Part shown: positions 8,310 through 16,307 of the stretch, one piece after another
Layout of the letters: each line of letters starts with the position of its first letter
Position numbering within the stretch: the stretch's first letter is position 1
From: Arthrobacter sp. EpRS71
GTDB lineage: Bacteria > Actinomycetota > Actinomycetes > Actinomycetales > Micrococcaceae
NCBI RefSeq assembly: GCF_001512285.1
Contig: NZ_LNUV01000006.1
Location: 1,283,273 to 1,347,272 of the forward strand
DNA length: 64,000 nucleotides
Direction: 5' to 3'
Made by a program: the position numbers and the translations under genes
The notes under the pieces: model-generated
The model's input: only the letters and a program-made list of their open reading frames with translations
Databases searched by the model: none
Told to the model about the DNA's origin: nothing

Positions 8310-9140
8310 ATGAGCAACCGAATCGCATTCCTTGGCTGTGGATCCATGAACGAGGCAATCCTGGGCGGTCTTGTTGCCGCCGGGACGGACCCCGCGGACA
8401 TCGTCGCTACCGTCCGCCGGGCCGAACGCGCCGATGAGCTGGCCCAACGCCATGGGGTCATGGCCATTGCGGGCGAGGAAGAGCCGGACAACAACAAACT
8501 GGCCACCAAAGGCTCGGGAATGGTCATCCTGGGCGTCAAGCCGGTGGGCATCCTGGACCTGGCCCGGGAAATCAGCCCCGCGCTGGCGGAGGACACGATT
8601 GTTGTCAGCGTCGCAGCGGCGGTCTCCATCGCACAGCTTGAAGCGGCGCTGCCGGACGGGCAACCGGTTATCCGCACCATGCCCAACACGCCGGCACGCC
8701 TGGGCCGCGGCGTCATCTCCGTCTCCCCGGGTACGCACTGCACGCCCGAGCAGCTCGAAAGGGCCAAGAAAGCATTTGCCGGCGCGGGCACGGTGGTGGA
8801 GATCCCTGAAGAGCAGGTTGATGCACTCTCGGCCATCAGCGGCTCCGGTCCGGCCTACGCGTTCTACCTCGCAGAAGCCATGGCTGCGGCCGGCGTCGAG
8901 CTTGGCCTGGACCAGGAACTGTCCGTGATGCTTGCCCGCGAAACCGTTGCGGGCGCCGGTTTCATGCTGGCCGAACCGGGTGCGGACCCCTCAGCCCTGC
9001 GCATCGCCGTCACCAGCCCCAACGGCACCACCGAGCGGGCTATCGCGGCTTTCGACGACGGCGGCATCCCCAAGATCATTGCCGACGGTGCGCGTGCGGC
9101 AGCAGCCCGTGCAGCAGAAATCACCAAGCAGCTAGGCTGA
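8310..9140 (+). CDS. proC: Pyrroline-5-carboxylate reductase
   Basis: The 276-residue enzyme reduces 1-pyrroline-5-carboxylate to L-proline with NAD(P)H, the last step of proline synthesis. The Rossmann start is RIAFLGCGSMNEAILGGLV. Conserved family segments are TMPNTPARLGRGVISV and the C-terminal signature SAISGSGPAYAFYLAEAMAAAGVELGL. The ATG at 8310 has GGAG 4 nt upstream; an AATGAT hexamer 6 nt upstream could alternatively be a -10 box. The gene converges on trkA with only 3 nt between the stop codons. Confidence 0.95.
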   Translation: MSNRIAFLGCGSMNEAILGGLVAAGTDPADIVATVRRAERADELAQRHGVMAIAGEEEPDNNKLATKGSGMVILGVKPVGILDLAREISPALAEDTIVVSVAAAVSIAQLEAALPDGQPVIRTMPNTPARLGRGVISVSPGTHCTPEQLERAKKAFAGAGTVVEIPEEQVDALSAISGSGPAYAFYLAEAMAAAGVELGLDQELSVMLARETVAGAGFMLAEPGADPSALRIAVTSPNGTTERAIAAFDDGGIPKIIADGARAAAARAAEITKQLG

Positions 9141-9143
9141 CCA

Positions 9144-9830
9144 CTACGGCCGCGCCGCGAAGCGCTCCAGCAAGTCCACGTGTCCGGACACGATCAACAT
9201 GTCGTGGCCGGACACCTTGGTTTCCGGCCGGGCATACGTGAAGTCCTCGCCCGGCGTTTTCACGCCCACAATGGTCACTCCATACTTCGAGCGGACCTTG
9301 GATTCTTCCAGCGTGAAGCCCACCGTTTCCTTGGGCGGGTACATTTTGACGATCGCGTAGTCGTCGTCGAACTCGATGAAGTCCAGCATTCGCCCGGACA
9401 CCAGGTGGGCGGCGCGGACACCGGCGTCAGCCTCGGGATAGATCACGTGGTTGGCGCCGATCCTGGTGAGGATCTTGCCGTGCGAGGGTGTGATGGCCTT
9501 GACCCAGAGATGTTGGATTCCCAAGTCCACCAGGTTCACGGTAATGAGCACTGAGGACTCGATGGACGTGCCAACGCCCACTACCGCCGAGCTGAACTCC
9601 TGGGCACCCAACTGGCGCAGCGCATCAATATTGGTGGCATCTGCTTCCACCACGTGAGTGAGCACAGGCGCCCATTTCTGGACGAGGGTGGTGTCGCGCT
9701 CGATGGCCAGGACTTCACGGCCCTGCTTGACCAGTTGCTCAGCGGTGGCGGATCCGAACCTGCCGAGGCCAATGACCAGCACTGGTGAGTTGTGGGCGGG
9801 GCGGTTGGCTGCCCCTGTGCTACTAGCCAA
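9144..9830 (-). CDS. trkA: TrkA-family potassium uptake regulatory subunit
   Basis: The 228-residue cytoplasmic protein is the NAD/ATP-binding gating subunit of a Trk/Ktr potassium channel. It has an RCK-N Rossmann domain (VLVIGLGRFGSATAEQL, then AIERDTTLVQKW and VVEADATNIDALRQLG) and an RCK-C domain after about residue 140 (VKMYPPKETVGFTLEESKV). The length fits the Ktr type, with one RCK unit. The start is TTG 9830, which overlaps the end of trkH by 8 nt; an AGAGAGG ribosome site precedes it inside trkH. The tight overlap indicates translational coupling of gate and pore. Confidence 0.93.
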   Translation of the reverse strand: MASSTGAANRPAHNSPVLVIGLGRFGSATAEQLVKQGREVLAIERDTTLVQKWAPVLTHVVEADATNIDALRQLGAQEFSSAVVGVGTSIESSVLITVNLVDLGIQHLWVKAITPSHGKILTRIGANHVIYPEADAGVRAAHLVSGRMLDFIEFDDDYAIVKMYPPKETVGFTLEESKVRSKYGVTIVGVKTPGEDFTYARPETKVSGHDMLIVSGHVDLLERFAARP

Positions 9831-11256
9831 TGATTGGCCTCTCTTCCGGGTAGTGGTACAGCTGGCTGCGTTGGCGCAGAGCCAATCCGGCCGCCAGGGT
9901 TACGGTGCCCACGCGGCCGGCGAACATCAAAGCGGTCAGGACGTAAACGCCCGACGGCGGCAGCTCGGCACTGAGGTTGGTGCTCAGTCCCACGGTAGCG
10001 AAGGCGGAAATGGATTCGAAGAGCACCCGGTCCAGTGAGGCGCCGCTGATGGAGAGCAACAGGAATGCCGCCACTGACACCAGGGTGGCACCGGCTACGA
10101 TCACGGAGATGGCCACGCGCATGGTGCCTTGGGGAATGGTGCGTCCGTAGACCTTCACATCGGCGTCGCCGCGGGCTTCAGCCATGATGGCCAGGAACAT
10201 GACGGCTATGGTTGTCACCTTGATACCACCGGCCGTGGAGGCGGAGCCGCCGCCGGCAAACATGAGGGCATCGGTGAGGAGCATGGTGGTGGATTCCATG
10301 TGGTTTTGATCCACGAGGTTGAAGCCGCCCGAGCGGGTCATGACGGAGGCGAACAAGGAATGGATCACCTTGTCGCCAACGTCCATGTGGCCGATGGTCC
10401 GTAGGTTGTCCCATTCCATCAAGCCCCACAGGACCGTGCCTGCCGCGAGCAGGATGAAGGAGACCTGGATGGTGAGCTTGGTGTGGAGGTTCCACTTTTT
10501 CCAGTTGAGCCCGTTCTGCTGCAGCACCATCACCACCGGGAATCCGAGGCTGCCGAGGAACACGCCCAACATCAACGGAATAAGGATCCAAAGATCGGTT
10601 TCGTAGGGGACGATGCCATCCGAATGCGGCGTGAATCCAGCGTTGTTAAAGGCGGAGATCGAATAAAAAACGCCGTGCCACACAGCCTGCCAGAAGTCTT
10701 CGCCGAGCATGATGAAGCGCGGGATAAGCGCCAGCGCCAGCGCTGCCTCAATGACCACGGAGGTCACGATCACGATCCGGAGCAAGGTACCCACCTCGCC
10801 AAGCCTGCCCGCATTGTTCATGGCTTCCTGGGCGATGAGTTTGCCGCGCACGCCCAGCCGTTTGCTGACCATGAGGGCAAGCAGGGAGGCCAACGTCAGG
10901 GTGCCGAGGCCACCAACGAAGATGCCTATCAGGATGACCAGCTGACCAAAGAAGGTCCAGTGCGTGGCGGTTGAAACTACTGTCAGTCCAGTAACGCAAA
11001 CGCTGGAAACTGCCGTGAACATTGCCTGGTGCAGGGGTGTGACGGTGCCTGCCGACGAAGCGGCGGGCAGGGACAGCAACCCCGTGAAAACCAGGATCAC
11101 CACGGCAAAGACGGTCAACGCCAAACGCGCCGGTGAGGTGTTGGCAATGTTGTCGATGAAGTCGCGCACGCGCGTGAAGATCCACAGACCTTCCCGCTCC
11201 TGCTGGTTGGGTTGCCAGTTGGTCGGGCTCGTGGACCGCGACTGGCTTTGAGACAT
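9823..11256 (-). CDS. trkH: TrkH-family potassium uptake membrane subunit
   Basis: This 477-residue integral membrane protein is the potassium-conducting subunit partnered with trkA. It has about ten hydrophobic segments. Pore-loop filter motifs of the SKT superfamily are visible: FTAVSSVCVTGLTVV, SAFNNAGFTPHSDG, FASVMTRSGGFNLVD and SISAFATVGLSTNLS. ATG 11256 is chosen because GAGGAAGAG lies just upstream and the protein starts MSQSQSRSTSPTNW; the longer frame to 11301 adds 15 unlikely residues. It is the first gene of the trkH-trkA operon and diverges from the AcuC-like gene. Confidence 0.93.
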   Translation of the reverse strand: MSQSQSRSTSPTNWQPNQQEREGLWIFTRVRDFIDNIANTSPARLALTVFAVVILVFTGLLSLPAASSAGTVTPLHQAMFTAVSSVCVTGLTVVSTATHWTFFGQLVILIGIFVGGLGTLTLASLLALMVSKRLGVRGKLIAQEAMNNAGRLGEVGTLLRIVIVTSVVIEAALALALIPRFIMLGEDFWQAVWHGVFYSISAFNNAGFTPHSDGIVPYETDLWILIPLMLGVFLGSLGFPVVMVLQQNGLNWKKWNLHTKLTIQVSFILLAAGTVLWGLMEWDNLRTIGHMDVGDKVIHSLFASVMTRSGGFNLVDQNHMESTTMLLTDALMFAGGGSASTAGGIKVTTIAVMFLAIMAEARGDADVKVYGRTIPQGTMRVAISVIVAGATLVSVAAFLLLSISGASLDRVLFESISAFATVGLSTNLSAELPPSGVYVLTALMFAGRVGTVTLAAGLALRQRSQLYHYPEERPIIG

Positions 11257-11345
11257 GGCGCTCTTCCTCGGTTGAACAAGCTTTCCTGAGTAGTAAACCA
11301 CTATTCCCGCGGCGTAACCGGGCGGAAGGCTGCTCGGGGCTCAGG

Positions 11346-11351
11346 TAGCCT
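11346..11351 (+). promoter_or_regulatory. -10 box, leaderless start of the AcuC-like gene
   Basis: TAGCCT lies 7 nt before ATG 11359, and no Shine-Dalgarno sequence is seen. Confidence 0.45.
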
Positions 11352-11358
11352 GTTCTGG

Positions 11359-12585
11359 ATGAACTCACGGCTTGGAACTACAGCTTCCAGCATTACGCGG
11401 TCCGCACTGCCAACGACGGTGGTGTGGGATCCAGCCATGACTGCCTACAACTTTGGCCCGGGTCATCCCATGGCGCCGCAACGGCTTGAGCTGACAGCGC
11501 GGCTTGCTCAATCCCTTGGCCTCTTTGACCACAACCATGTGGCCGTCCAGGCACCCACGGTGGCCACCGACGTCGAACTTTTTTCCGTCCATAGCCCCGC
11601 ATATGTGGAGGCTGTGCGCCGGGTCAGTGCTGATCCTTCCACGCCGGAGGAGGACCGCGGACTGGGAACAGAAGACGATCCCGCGTTTGCCGGCATGCAC
11701 GAGGCCAGTGCCCGCCTCGCCGGCGGTTCCCTCGTGGCGGCTGAGACCATCCTGAGCGGCCAGGCCGTCCGTGCTGTGAACTTCAGCGGAGGGATGCATC
11801 ATGCCGCGCGTGAGCGGGCCAGCGGTTTCTGTGTCTATAACGACGTCGCGCTGGCCATCCAGCGGTTGCTCGACGGCGGCGTGCAACGGGTGGTGAGTAT
11901 CGACGTCGATGCGCACCACGGCGACGGTACGCAAAGTATTTTCTGGAATGACCCCCGCGTCATGACCATCAGCCTGCACGAAACGGGCCTCACCCTTTTC
12001 CCCGGGACCGGATTTGCCAATGAAACCGGCGGCCCGAACGCTCCGGGAACTGCGGTCAACGTCGCACTCCCTGCGTTCACGGGGGACGCGGCCTGGTTGC
12101 GGGCTTTCCATGCGGTGGTCCCGCAGCTTGTTGGCGCGTTCCAACCCGAAGTCATCGTGAGCCAACACGGGTGCGATTCCCACCGTGACGATCCCCTGAC
12201 GCACCTGAACCTCAGCGTTGACGGGCAGCGTGAGGCGGCTTCCGCCGTCGCCGGACTTGCCGCCCGCTACTGCGACAACCGCTGGATCGCTACCGGCGGA
12301 GGCGGCTATGACGTCACCGGTGTGGTGCCGCGGGCTTGGAGCCACCTGATCGGAATGGTGACGCAGCGCCCGGTACCGCTCCGCACGCCGGTGCCTGAAG
12401 CCTGGCGGACGTATGTGAAGGAAACCTACGGGGTGTGGGCCCCGGAATCCATGGGCGATGACGTGGACGTCTGGTGGCGTTCCTGGGAGGTCGGCTACGA
12501 TCCCGCGGACGAGGTTGACCGGACCGTTATTGCCACGCGCAAGGAGATCTTCCCCCTTTACGGCCTGGATCCTTGGTTCGACTGA
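11359..12585 (+). CDS. acuC: AcuC-like deacetylase (histone deacetylase superfamily)
   Basis: The 408-residue protein belongs to the zinc-dependent class I HDAC-like family. Visible signatures are GPGHPMAPQRLELT near the N-terminus, the charge-relay histidines in GGMHHA, the metal ligands in VDVDAHHGDGTQ, and the C-terminal GGGGYD loop. In Bacillus, AcuC deacetylates and activates acetyl-CoA synthetase; that role here is an inference. The ATG 11359 start leaves about 20 residues before the first strand; ATG 11437 is a possible shorter start. A TAGCCT box 7 nt upstream suggests a leaderless mRNA. Confidence 0.85.
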   Translation: MNSRLGTTASSITRSALPTTVVWDPAMTAYNFGPGHPMAPQRLELTARLAQSLGLFDHNHVAVQAPTVATDVELFSVHSPAYVEAVRRVSADPSTPEEDRGLGTEDDPAFAGMHEASARLAGGSLVAAETILSGQAVRAVNFSGGMHHAARERASGFCVYNDVALAIQRLLDGGVQRVVSIDVDAHHGDGTQSIFWNDPRVMTISLHETGLTLFPGTGFANETGGPNAPGTAVNVALPAFTGDAAWLRAFHAVVPQLVGAFQPEVIVSQHGCDSHRDDPLTHLNLSVDGQREAASAVAGLAARYCDNRWIATGGGGYDVTGVVPRAWSHLIGMVTQRPVPLRTPVPEAWRTYVKETYGVWAPESMGDDVDVWWRSWEVGYDPADEVDRTVIATRKEIFPLYGLDPWFD

Positions 12586-12673
12586 TAGTTCACCGCCTCC
12601 ACTGAGCGTCGCTGGTCTGGTTGGGGTGCCTGTAGCGCCACGAAACAGGGATGCCAATCGGCGTATATGTCGC

Positions 12674-12679
12674 TAGGGT
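12674..12679 (+). promoter_or_regulatory. -10 box, leaderless start of the second ArsR-type regulator
   Basis: TAGGGT is followed after 7 nt by ATG 12687. The short interval 12586-12686 holds no other feature I recognise. Confidence 0.45.
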
Positions 12680-12686
12680 GTAAGGC

Positions 12687-13247
12687 ATGGTGACTGACGA
12701 CGTATTTGCCGTCATAGCTGAGGCAACCAGGCGCGACATCCTGGTCTCCCTCCGCTCTGGGGATAAAGCTGTAGGCGAACTGGTGGAAGAACTGGCTGCG
12801 AGCCAGCCCACCATCTCCAAGCACTTGAAGGTGCTCCGTGAGGCGGATCTCGTCAGCATGCGTGCCCAGGGCCAGAAGCGCTTCTACGCGCTGAATCCCA
12901 AGCCGCTGGCCGGCGTCGCCAGCTGGCTGGAAACGTTCGACGTCGGCACCCCGGCTCCCGCCGTCGTCGTGCCTTCTGAGGTGCGTCCCGCGGCAGAGCC
13001 TGCCGCCGTGCAGCCTGCTGCAGCTGTTGTTCCGGCTCCGGAGGTCCCGGCCACCCGTGCGGACGCCGTGGGCCAGGCTGTGAAGGTCCACGCAAGCGGA
13101 ATCCCGGTTTCTTTGGATCCGGCCTCGGACGATACTGTGCCCCAGCAGATTGGCCGCACCGTTGGTCGCGCCGCCACGAAGGCCGCTGATCTTCTGGCGA
13201 ATCTTCCGAACTTGCCCAACCTTCCCAAGTTCGGCCGCAAGCGATAG
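12687..13247 (+). CDS. ArsR/SmtB-type regulator with Ala/Pro-rich tail
   Basis: The 186-residue protein has a compact ArsR-type winged helix in residues 1-90: DDVFAVIAEATRRDILVSL, then VGELVEELAASQPTISKHLKVL as the recognition helix. No metal-binding cysteine pair (CVC) is present, so a classical metal sensor is unlikely. Residues from about 95 on are rich in Ala, Pro and Val and end with a short repeat NLPNLPNLPKFGRKR whose basic end could bind nucleic acid or membrane. Such a tail is not part of the usual 100-residue family. It lies between acuC and gdhA in the same direction; the regulated gene is unknown. Confidence 0.75.
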   Translation: MVTDDVFAVIAEATRRDILVSLRSGDKAVGELVEELAASQPTISKHLKVLREADLVSMRAQGQKRFYALNPKPLAGVASWLETFDVGTPAPAVVVPSEVRPAAEPAAVQPAAAVVPAPEVPATRADAVGQAVKVHASGIPVSLDPASDDTVPQQIGRTVGRAATKAADLLANLPNLPNLPKFGRKR

Positions 13248-13262
13248 CACTACTCGATCTAA

Positions 13263-13278
13263 CGTGATCCTTATCACA
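13263..13278. promoter_or_regulatory. CRP/GlxR-type operator upstream of gdhA
   Basis: CGTGATCCTTATCACA matches the CRP/GlxR consensus TGTGANNTANNTCACA at every outer half-site base except the first. It lies about 180 nt before gdhA in a 207-bp intergenic region, suggesting control by a cAMP-responsive CRP-family protein. No direct evidence of binding exists in the sequence. Confidence 0.45.
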
Positions 13279-13454
13279 TTGTGAGTTTTTGTTAATCTCC
13301 CGTTTCCTTGAGTTTTCAACGATTTTCTACAGTTGTGTTAACTCCGCGATGCGGGTCACATTGGCTTCGGATGGAGATCCCACATCCCTCGGTGCAACCA
13401 TGGGCGGAACTGATCGTCTCGCCGCTGGCCGGCGCACTGAGGATAGGAAGACGC

Positions 13455-14792
13455 ATGGATTCAAGGCTGGAAGCTGTCCGCGACACTGTGTTGGCGCGGA
13501 ACCCGGGGGAGAAGGAATTCCACCAAGCCGTTACCGAGGTCTTCGAAAGCCTCGGCCCCGTGCACGATCGTCATCCTGAATTCCTTGAAGGCGCCGTTCT
13601 GGAACGCCTGTGCGAGCCCGAGCGCCAGATCATCTTCCGCGTCCCTTGGACCGATGACGCCGGCCGCGTCCACGTCAACCGTGGCTTCAGGGTGGAGTTC
13701 AACTCGGCTCTCGGCCCCTACAAGGGCGGGCTCCGTTTCCATCCCTCGGTGTATCTGGGAATCGTGAAGTTCCTCGGCTTCGAGCAGATCTTCAAAAATG
13801 CGCTCACTGGCATGCCCATTGGTGGCGGCAAGGGTGGCTCGGACTTCGATCCCCGCGGACGCTCCGATGCTGAAATCATGCGGTTCTGCCAGTCCTTCAT
13901 GACTGAGCTCTACCGCCACATCGGTGAGTACACCGACGTCCCGGCGGGCGATATTGGCGTGGGTGGCCGTGAGATCGGCTACCTCTTCGGCCAGTACAAG
14001 CGCATCACCAACCGCTACGAATCCGGCGTCCTCACGGGCAAGGGGATTTCATGGGGCGGTTCCTTGGTTCGTCCTGAGGCCACCGGCTACGGCACTGTGA
14101 TCTTTGCCCAGGAGATGCTCAAAACCCGCGGGCAGTCCTTCGACGGCCAGCGCGTTGTGGTGTCGGGCTCGGGCAACGTTGCCATCCATGCGATCGCCAA
14201 GGCGCAGTCGCTCGGTGCCACCGTGGTGGCTTGTTCGGACTCCGCCGGCTACATCGTGGACGAGGCCGGGATCGACGTCGCGCTGCTGAGCCGGATCAAG
14301 GAAGTGGAGCGCGGGCGACTCACTGAGTACGCCGCCCGGCGGCCGGGAGCGAGCCACGTTTCGGGCGGTTCGGTGTGGGACGTTAATGGAACCGTTGCCT
14401 TGCCCTGCGCCACGCAGAACGAGCTCGACGGCGATGCTGCCGCGAAGTTGGTCAGCAACGGTCTGATCGCGGTGGCTGAGGGCGCCAATATGCCGTCCAC
14501 CCGCTCAGCTGTCTCGGTCTTCCAGGAAGCCGGGATCCTGTTTGGCCCGGGTAAGGCAGCCAACGCCGGCGGTGTTGCCACTTCCGCGCTGGAAATGCAG
14601 CAGAACGCCAGCCGTGATTCATGGTCCTTCGAACACACCGAGCAGCGCCTCACCGAGATCATGGTGGGCATCCATGATCGCTGCGCCGAAACTGCCGACG
14701 AATACGGTGCGCCCGGAAACTACGTGGTGGGTGCCAACATCGGCGGGTTCGTCAAGGTAGCCGACGCCATGCTGGCCCAGGGCCTGATCTAG
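13455..14792 (+). CDS. gdhA: NADP-type glutamate dehydrogenase
   Basis: This 445-residue enzyme aminates 2-oxoglutarate to glutamate; the length matches the hexameric 450-residue class. The substrate-binding lysines are in GPYKGGLRFHPSV and the catalytic lysine in MPIGGGKGGSDFDPRG. The Rossmann motif is VVSGSGNVAIHA, and DVPAGDIGVGGREIGYLFG is a family signature. ATG 13455 is chosen over the long upstream frame because AGGAAG lies 4 nt before it and the protein then begins MDSRLEAVRDTVLARNPGE like other members. It ends at a convergent junction with lldD that carries a 66-nt palindrome. Confidence 0.96.
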   Translation: MDSRLEAVRDTVLARNPGEKEFHQAVTEVFESLGPVHDRHPEFLEGAVLERLCEPERQIIFRVPWTDDAGRVHVNRGFRVEFNSALGPYKGGLRFHPSVYLGIVKFLGFEQIFKNALTGMPIGGGKGGSDFDPRGRSDAEIMRFCQSFMTELYRHIGEYTDVPAGDIGVGGREIGYLFGQYKRITNRYESGVLTGKGISWGGSLVRPEATGYGTVIFAQEMLKTRGQSFDGQRVVVSGSGNVAIHAIAKAQSLGATVVACSDSAGYIVDEAGIDVALLSRIKEVERGRLTEYAARRPGASHVSGGSVWDVNGTVALPCATQNELDGDAAAKLVSNGLIAVAEGANMPSTRSAVSVFQEAGILFGPGKAANAGGVATSALEMQQNASRDSWSFEHTEQRLTEIMVGIHDRCAETADEYGAPGNYVVGANIGGFVKVADAMLAQGLI

Positions 14793-14799
14793 CACCTTG

Positions 14800-14865
14800 C
14801 CCAACTGGGTAGCAGATCAGGTCGTTCTCAGCGCTCAAAACGACCTGATCTGCGACCTACTTGGG
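14800..14865. repeat. Dispersed palindromic element, copy 1 (convergent gdhA / lldD)
   Basis: The left arm (from CCCAACTGGGTAGCAGATCA) and the right arm ending TGCGACCTACTTGGG are reverse complements with few mismatches, making a 27-bp stem. Close copies lie at 24273-24340 and 32850-32917. All three are between convergent genes and may act as two-way terminators. Confidence 0.85.
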
Positions 14866-14870
14866 TGCGG

Positions 14871-16217
14871 TTAGCGCTGCAGCAGCCGCACGTGGTCCGG
14901 GTTGAGGTCCGCTACCTTGCTGACGCCGAGGAGTGCCATGGTCCGGGTCATGTCCTTCTCCAGGATCTGGATGGTGCGGTCCACGCCCTCGCGTCCGCCG
15001 GCCATCAGGCCGTAGAGATAGGCGCGGCCGATCAGTGCGAAGTCGGCGCCCAGGGCAAGGGCTGCCACGATGTCAGCACCGCTCATGATGCCCGTATCCA
15101 GCATGACTGGGGCCTTGCTGTTGTCCGCCTTCAGTGCCGCAGTGACCTCCGGCAGCAGGTGGAACGGAATGGGTGCGCGGTCCAGTTGGCGGCCGCCATG
15201 GTTGGACAGGATGATGCCGTCGGCACCATGGTCCACTACCTTGCGGGCGTCCTCCACGGTCTGGATGCCCTTGACCACGAGCTTGCCCTTCCAGGTTTCG
15301 CGCAGCCAATCCAGGTCCTCGTAGGTGAGGGTGGGGTCGAACATGGAGTTGATGAGATCGGCCACGGTGCCGGTGTACCGCGAGAGCGAGGCAAACGTCA
15401 GGGGCTCGTGGGTCAGGAAGTTGAACCACCATGCGGGGCGGTAGGACGCGTCCAGCACGGTCTTCAGTGTCAGTGCCGGCGGGATGGTCATGCCGTTGCG
15501 GACATCGCGAAGGCGGGCCCCGGCTACTGCCGTGTCCACGGTGACCATGAGGGTGTCGTTGCCGGCCTTGGCGGCCCGCTCGATCAGTTCGAGGGAGCGG
15601 GCGCGGTCCGTCCAGAGGTACAACTGGAACCAGTTCCGGCCGTTGGGGGCAGCGGTGGCCACGTCTTCAATCGACGCCGTGCCCATGGTGGACAGAGTGT
15701 AGGGAATACCTGCGGCCTCAGCTGCCTGGGAGCCGGCGTATTCGCCTTCGGACTGCATCATGCGCGTGAAGCCGGTGGGTGCGATGCCGAATGGCAGCCG
15801 TGACTCCTTGCCGAGGATATCGGTGCGGAGATCGATTGTGGAGACGTCGCGCAGGATGCCGGGGCGGAACTCGATGTCCTGGAAAGCCTGGCGCGCACGG
15901 CGCAGGGTGATCTCTTCTTCGGCCGCACCATCGGTGTAGTCGAACGGTGCCTGCGGGGTGCGGCGTTTGGCGATGTCGCGTAGTTCCCAGATAGTGCTGG
16001 CTCGCTTGAGTCGCGCTGTTTTGCTGAATTCCGGCTTCTTGAACTGCATCAGCGGCGCCAGGTCTGCCACCTTGGGTACGCGGCGCTTGAGCGCCGGTGG
16101 CTGCAGGGCAGATCGCTGCCCGACGGCGGATCCCGGCTGCGCGGGGCGGGTCACGGTTTCGTCGCTGCCGGCATTGGCTGGCGCGGCCGTGATCTTGGGG
16201 TCGAGGGTGTCGGTCAT
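14871..16217 (-). CDS. lldD: FMN-dependent L-lactate dehydrogenase / alpha-hydroxy acid oxidase
   Basis: The 448-residue protein is a flavin TIM-barrel of the LldD / glycolate oxidase family that oxidises L-lactate to pyruvate and feeds electrons to the respiratory chain. The active-site signature SNHGGRQLDRAP with its catalytic His and Arg is present, and GIAPTGFTRMMQSEGE and LDTGIMSGADIVAALALGAD mark FMN and phosphate binding. The N-terminal 60 residues are an unrelated Ala/Pro-rich extension. ATG 16217 has AGGGAGAA upstream. It is divergent from a FadR-type gntR gene, and two perfect TGTGGTnnnACCACA operators lie between them, as expected for lactate-responsive control. Confidence 0.9.
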   Translation of the reverse strand: MTDTLDPKITAAPANAGSDETVTRPAQPGSAVGQRSALQPPALKRRVPKVADLAPLMQFKKPEFSKTARLKRASTIWELRDIAKRRTPQAPFDYTDGAAEEEITLRRARQAFQDIEFRPGILRDVSTIDLRTDILGKESRLPFGIAPTGFTRMMQSEGEYAGSQAAEAAGIPYTLSTMGTASIEDVATAAPNGRNWFQLYLWTDRARSLELIERAAKAGNDTLMVTVDTAVAGARLRDVRNGMTIPPALTLKTVLDASYRPAWWFNFLTHEPLTFASLSRYTGTVADLINSMFDPTLTYEDLDWLRETWKGKLVVKGIQTVEDARKVVDHGADGIILSNHGGRQLDRAPIPFHLLPEVTAALKADNSKAPVMLDTGIMSGADIVAALALGADFALIGRAYLYGLMAGGREGVDRTIQILEKDMTRTMALLGVSKVADLNPDHVRLLQR

Positions 16218-16250
16218 GCGGTTCTCCCTTGAATTCTGTGGTCCTGTCAC

Positions 16251-16265
16251 TGTGGTCTAACCACA
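16251..16265. promoter_or_regulatory. GntR/FadR-type operator 1
   Basis: TGTGGTCTAACCACA is a perfect inverted repeat with a 3-nt centre. It matches the TGGTnnnACCA pattern of FadR-subfamily regulators such as LldR. A half-site TGTGGTCCTG lies at 16237. Confidence 0.75.
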
Positions 16266-16275
16266 CAGTAATCCA

Positions 16276-16290
16276 TGTGGTTGGACCACA
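16276..16290. promoter_or_regulatory. GntR/FadR-type operator 2
   Basis: TGTGGTTGGACCACA is a second perfect copy, 25 bp centre to centre from operator 1. It ends 5 bp before the gntR -10 box, so occupation would block gntR transcription and probably lldD. Confidence 0.75.
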
Positions 16291-16295
16291 TCAAC

Positions 16296-16301
16296 TAGTA
16301 T
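16296..16301 (+). promoter_or_regulatory. -10 box, leaderless start of gntR
   Basis: TAGTAT is separated by 6 nt from ATG 16308 and lies just after operator 2, consistent with a leaderless, autorepressed mRNA. Confidence 0.55.
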
Positions 16302-16307
16302 TCCGGT

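Noticed and set aside
11365..12657. 430-codon minus-strand open frame opposite acuC
   Set aside because: It lies opposite a gene with HDAC metal-binding signatures; its translation is Arg/Gly/Val-rich without domain features.
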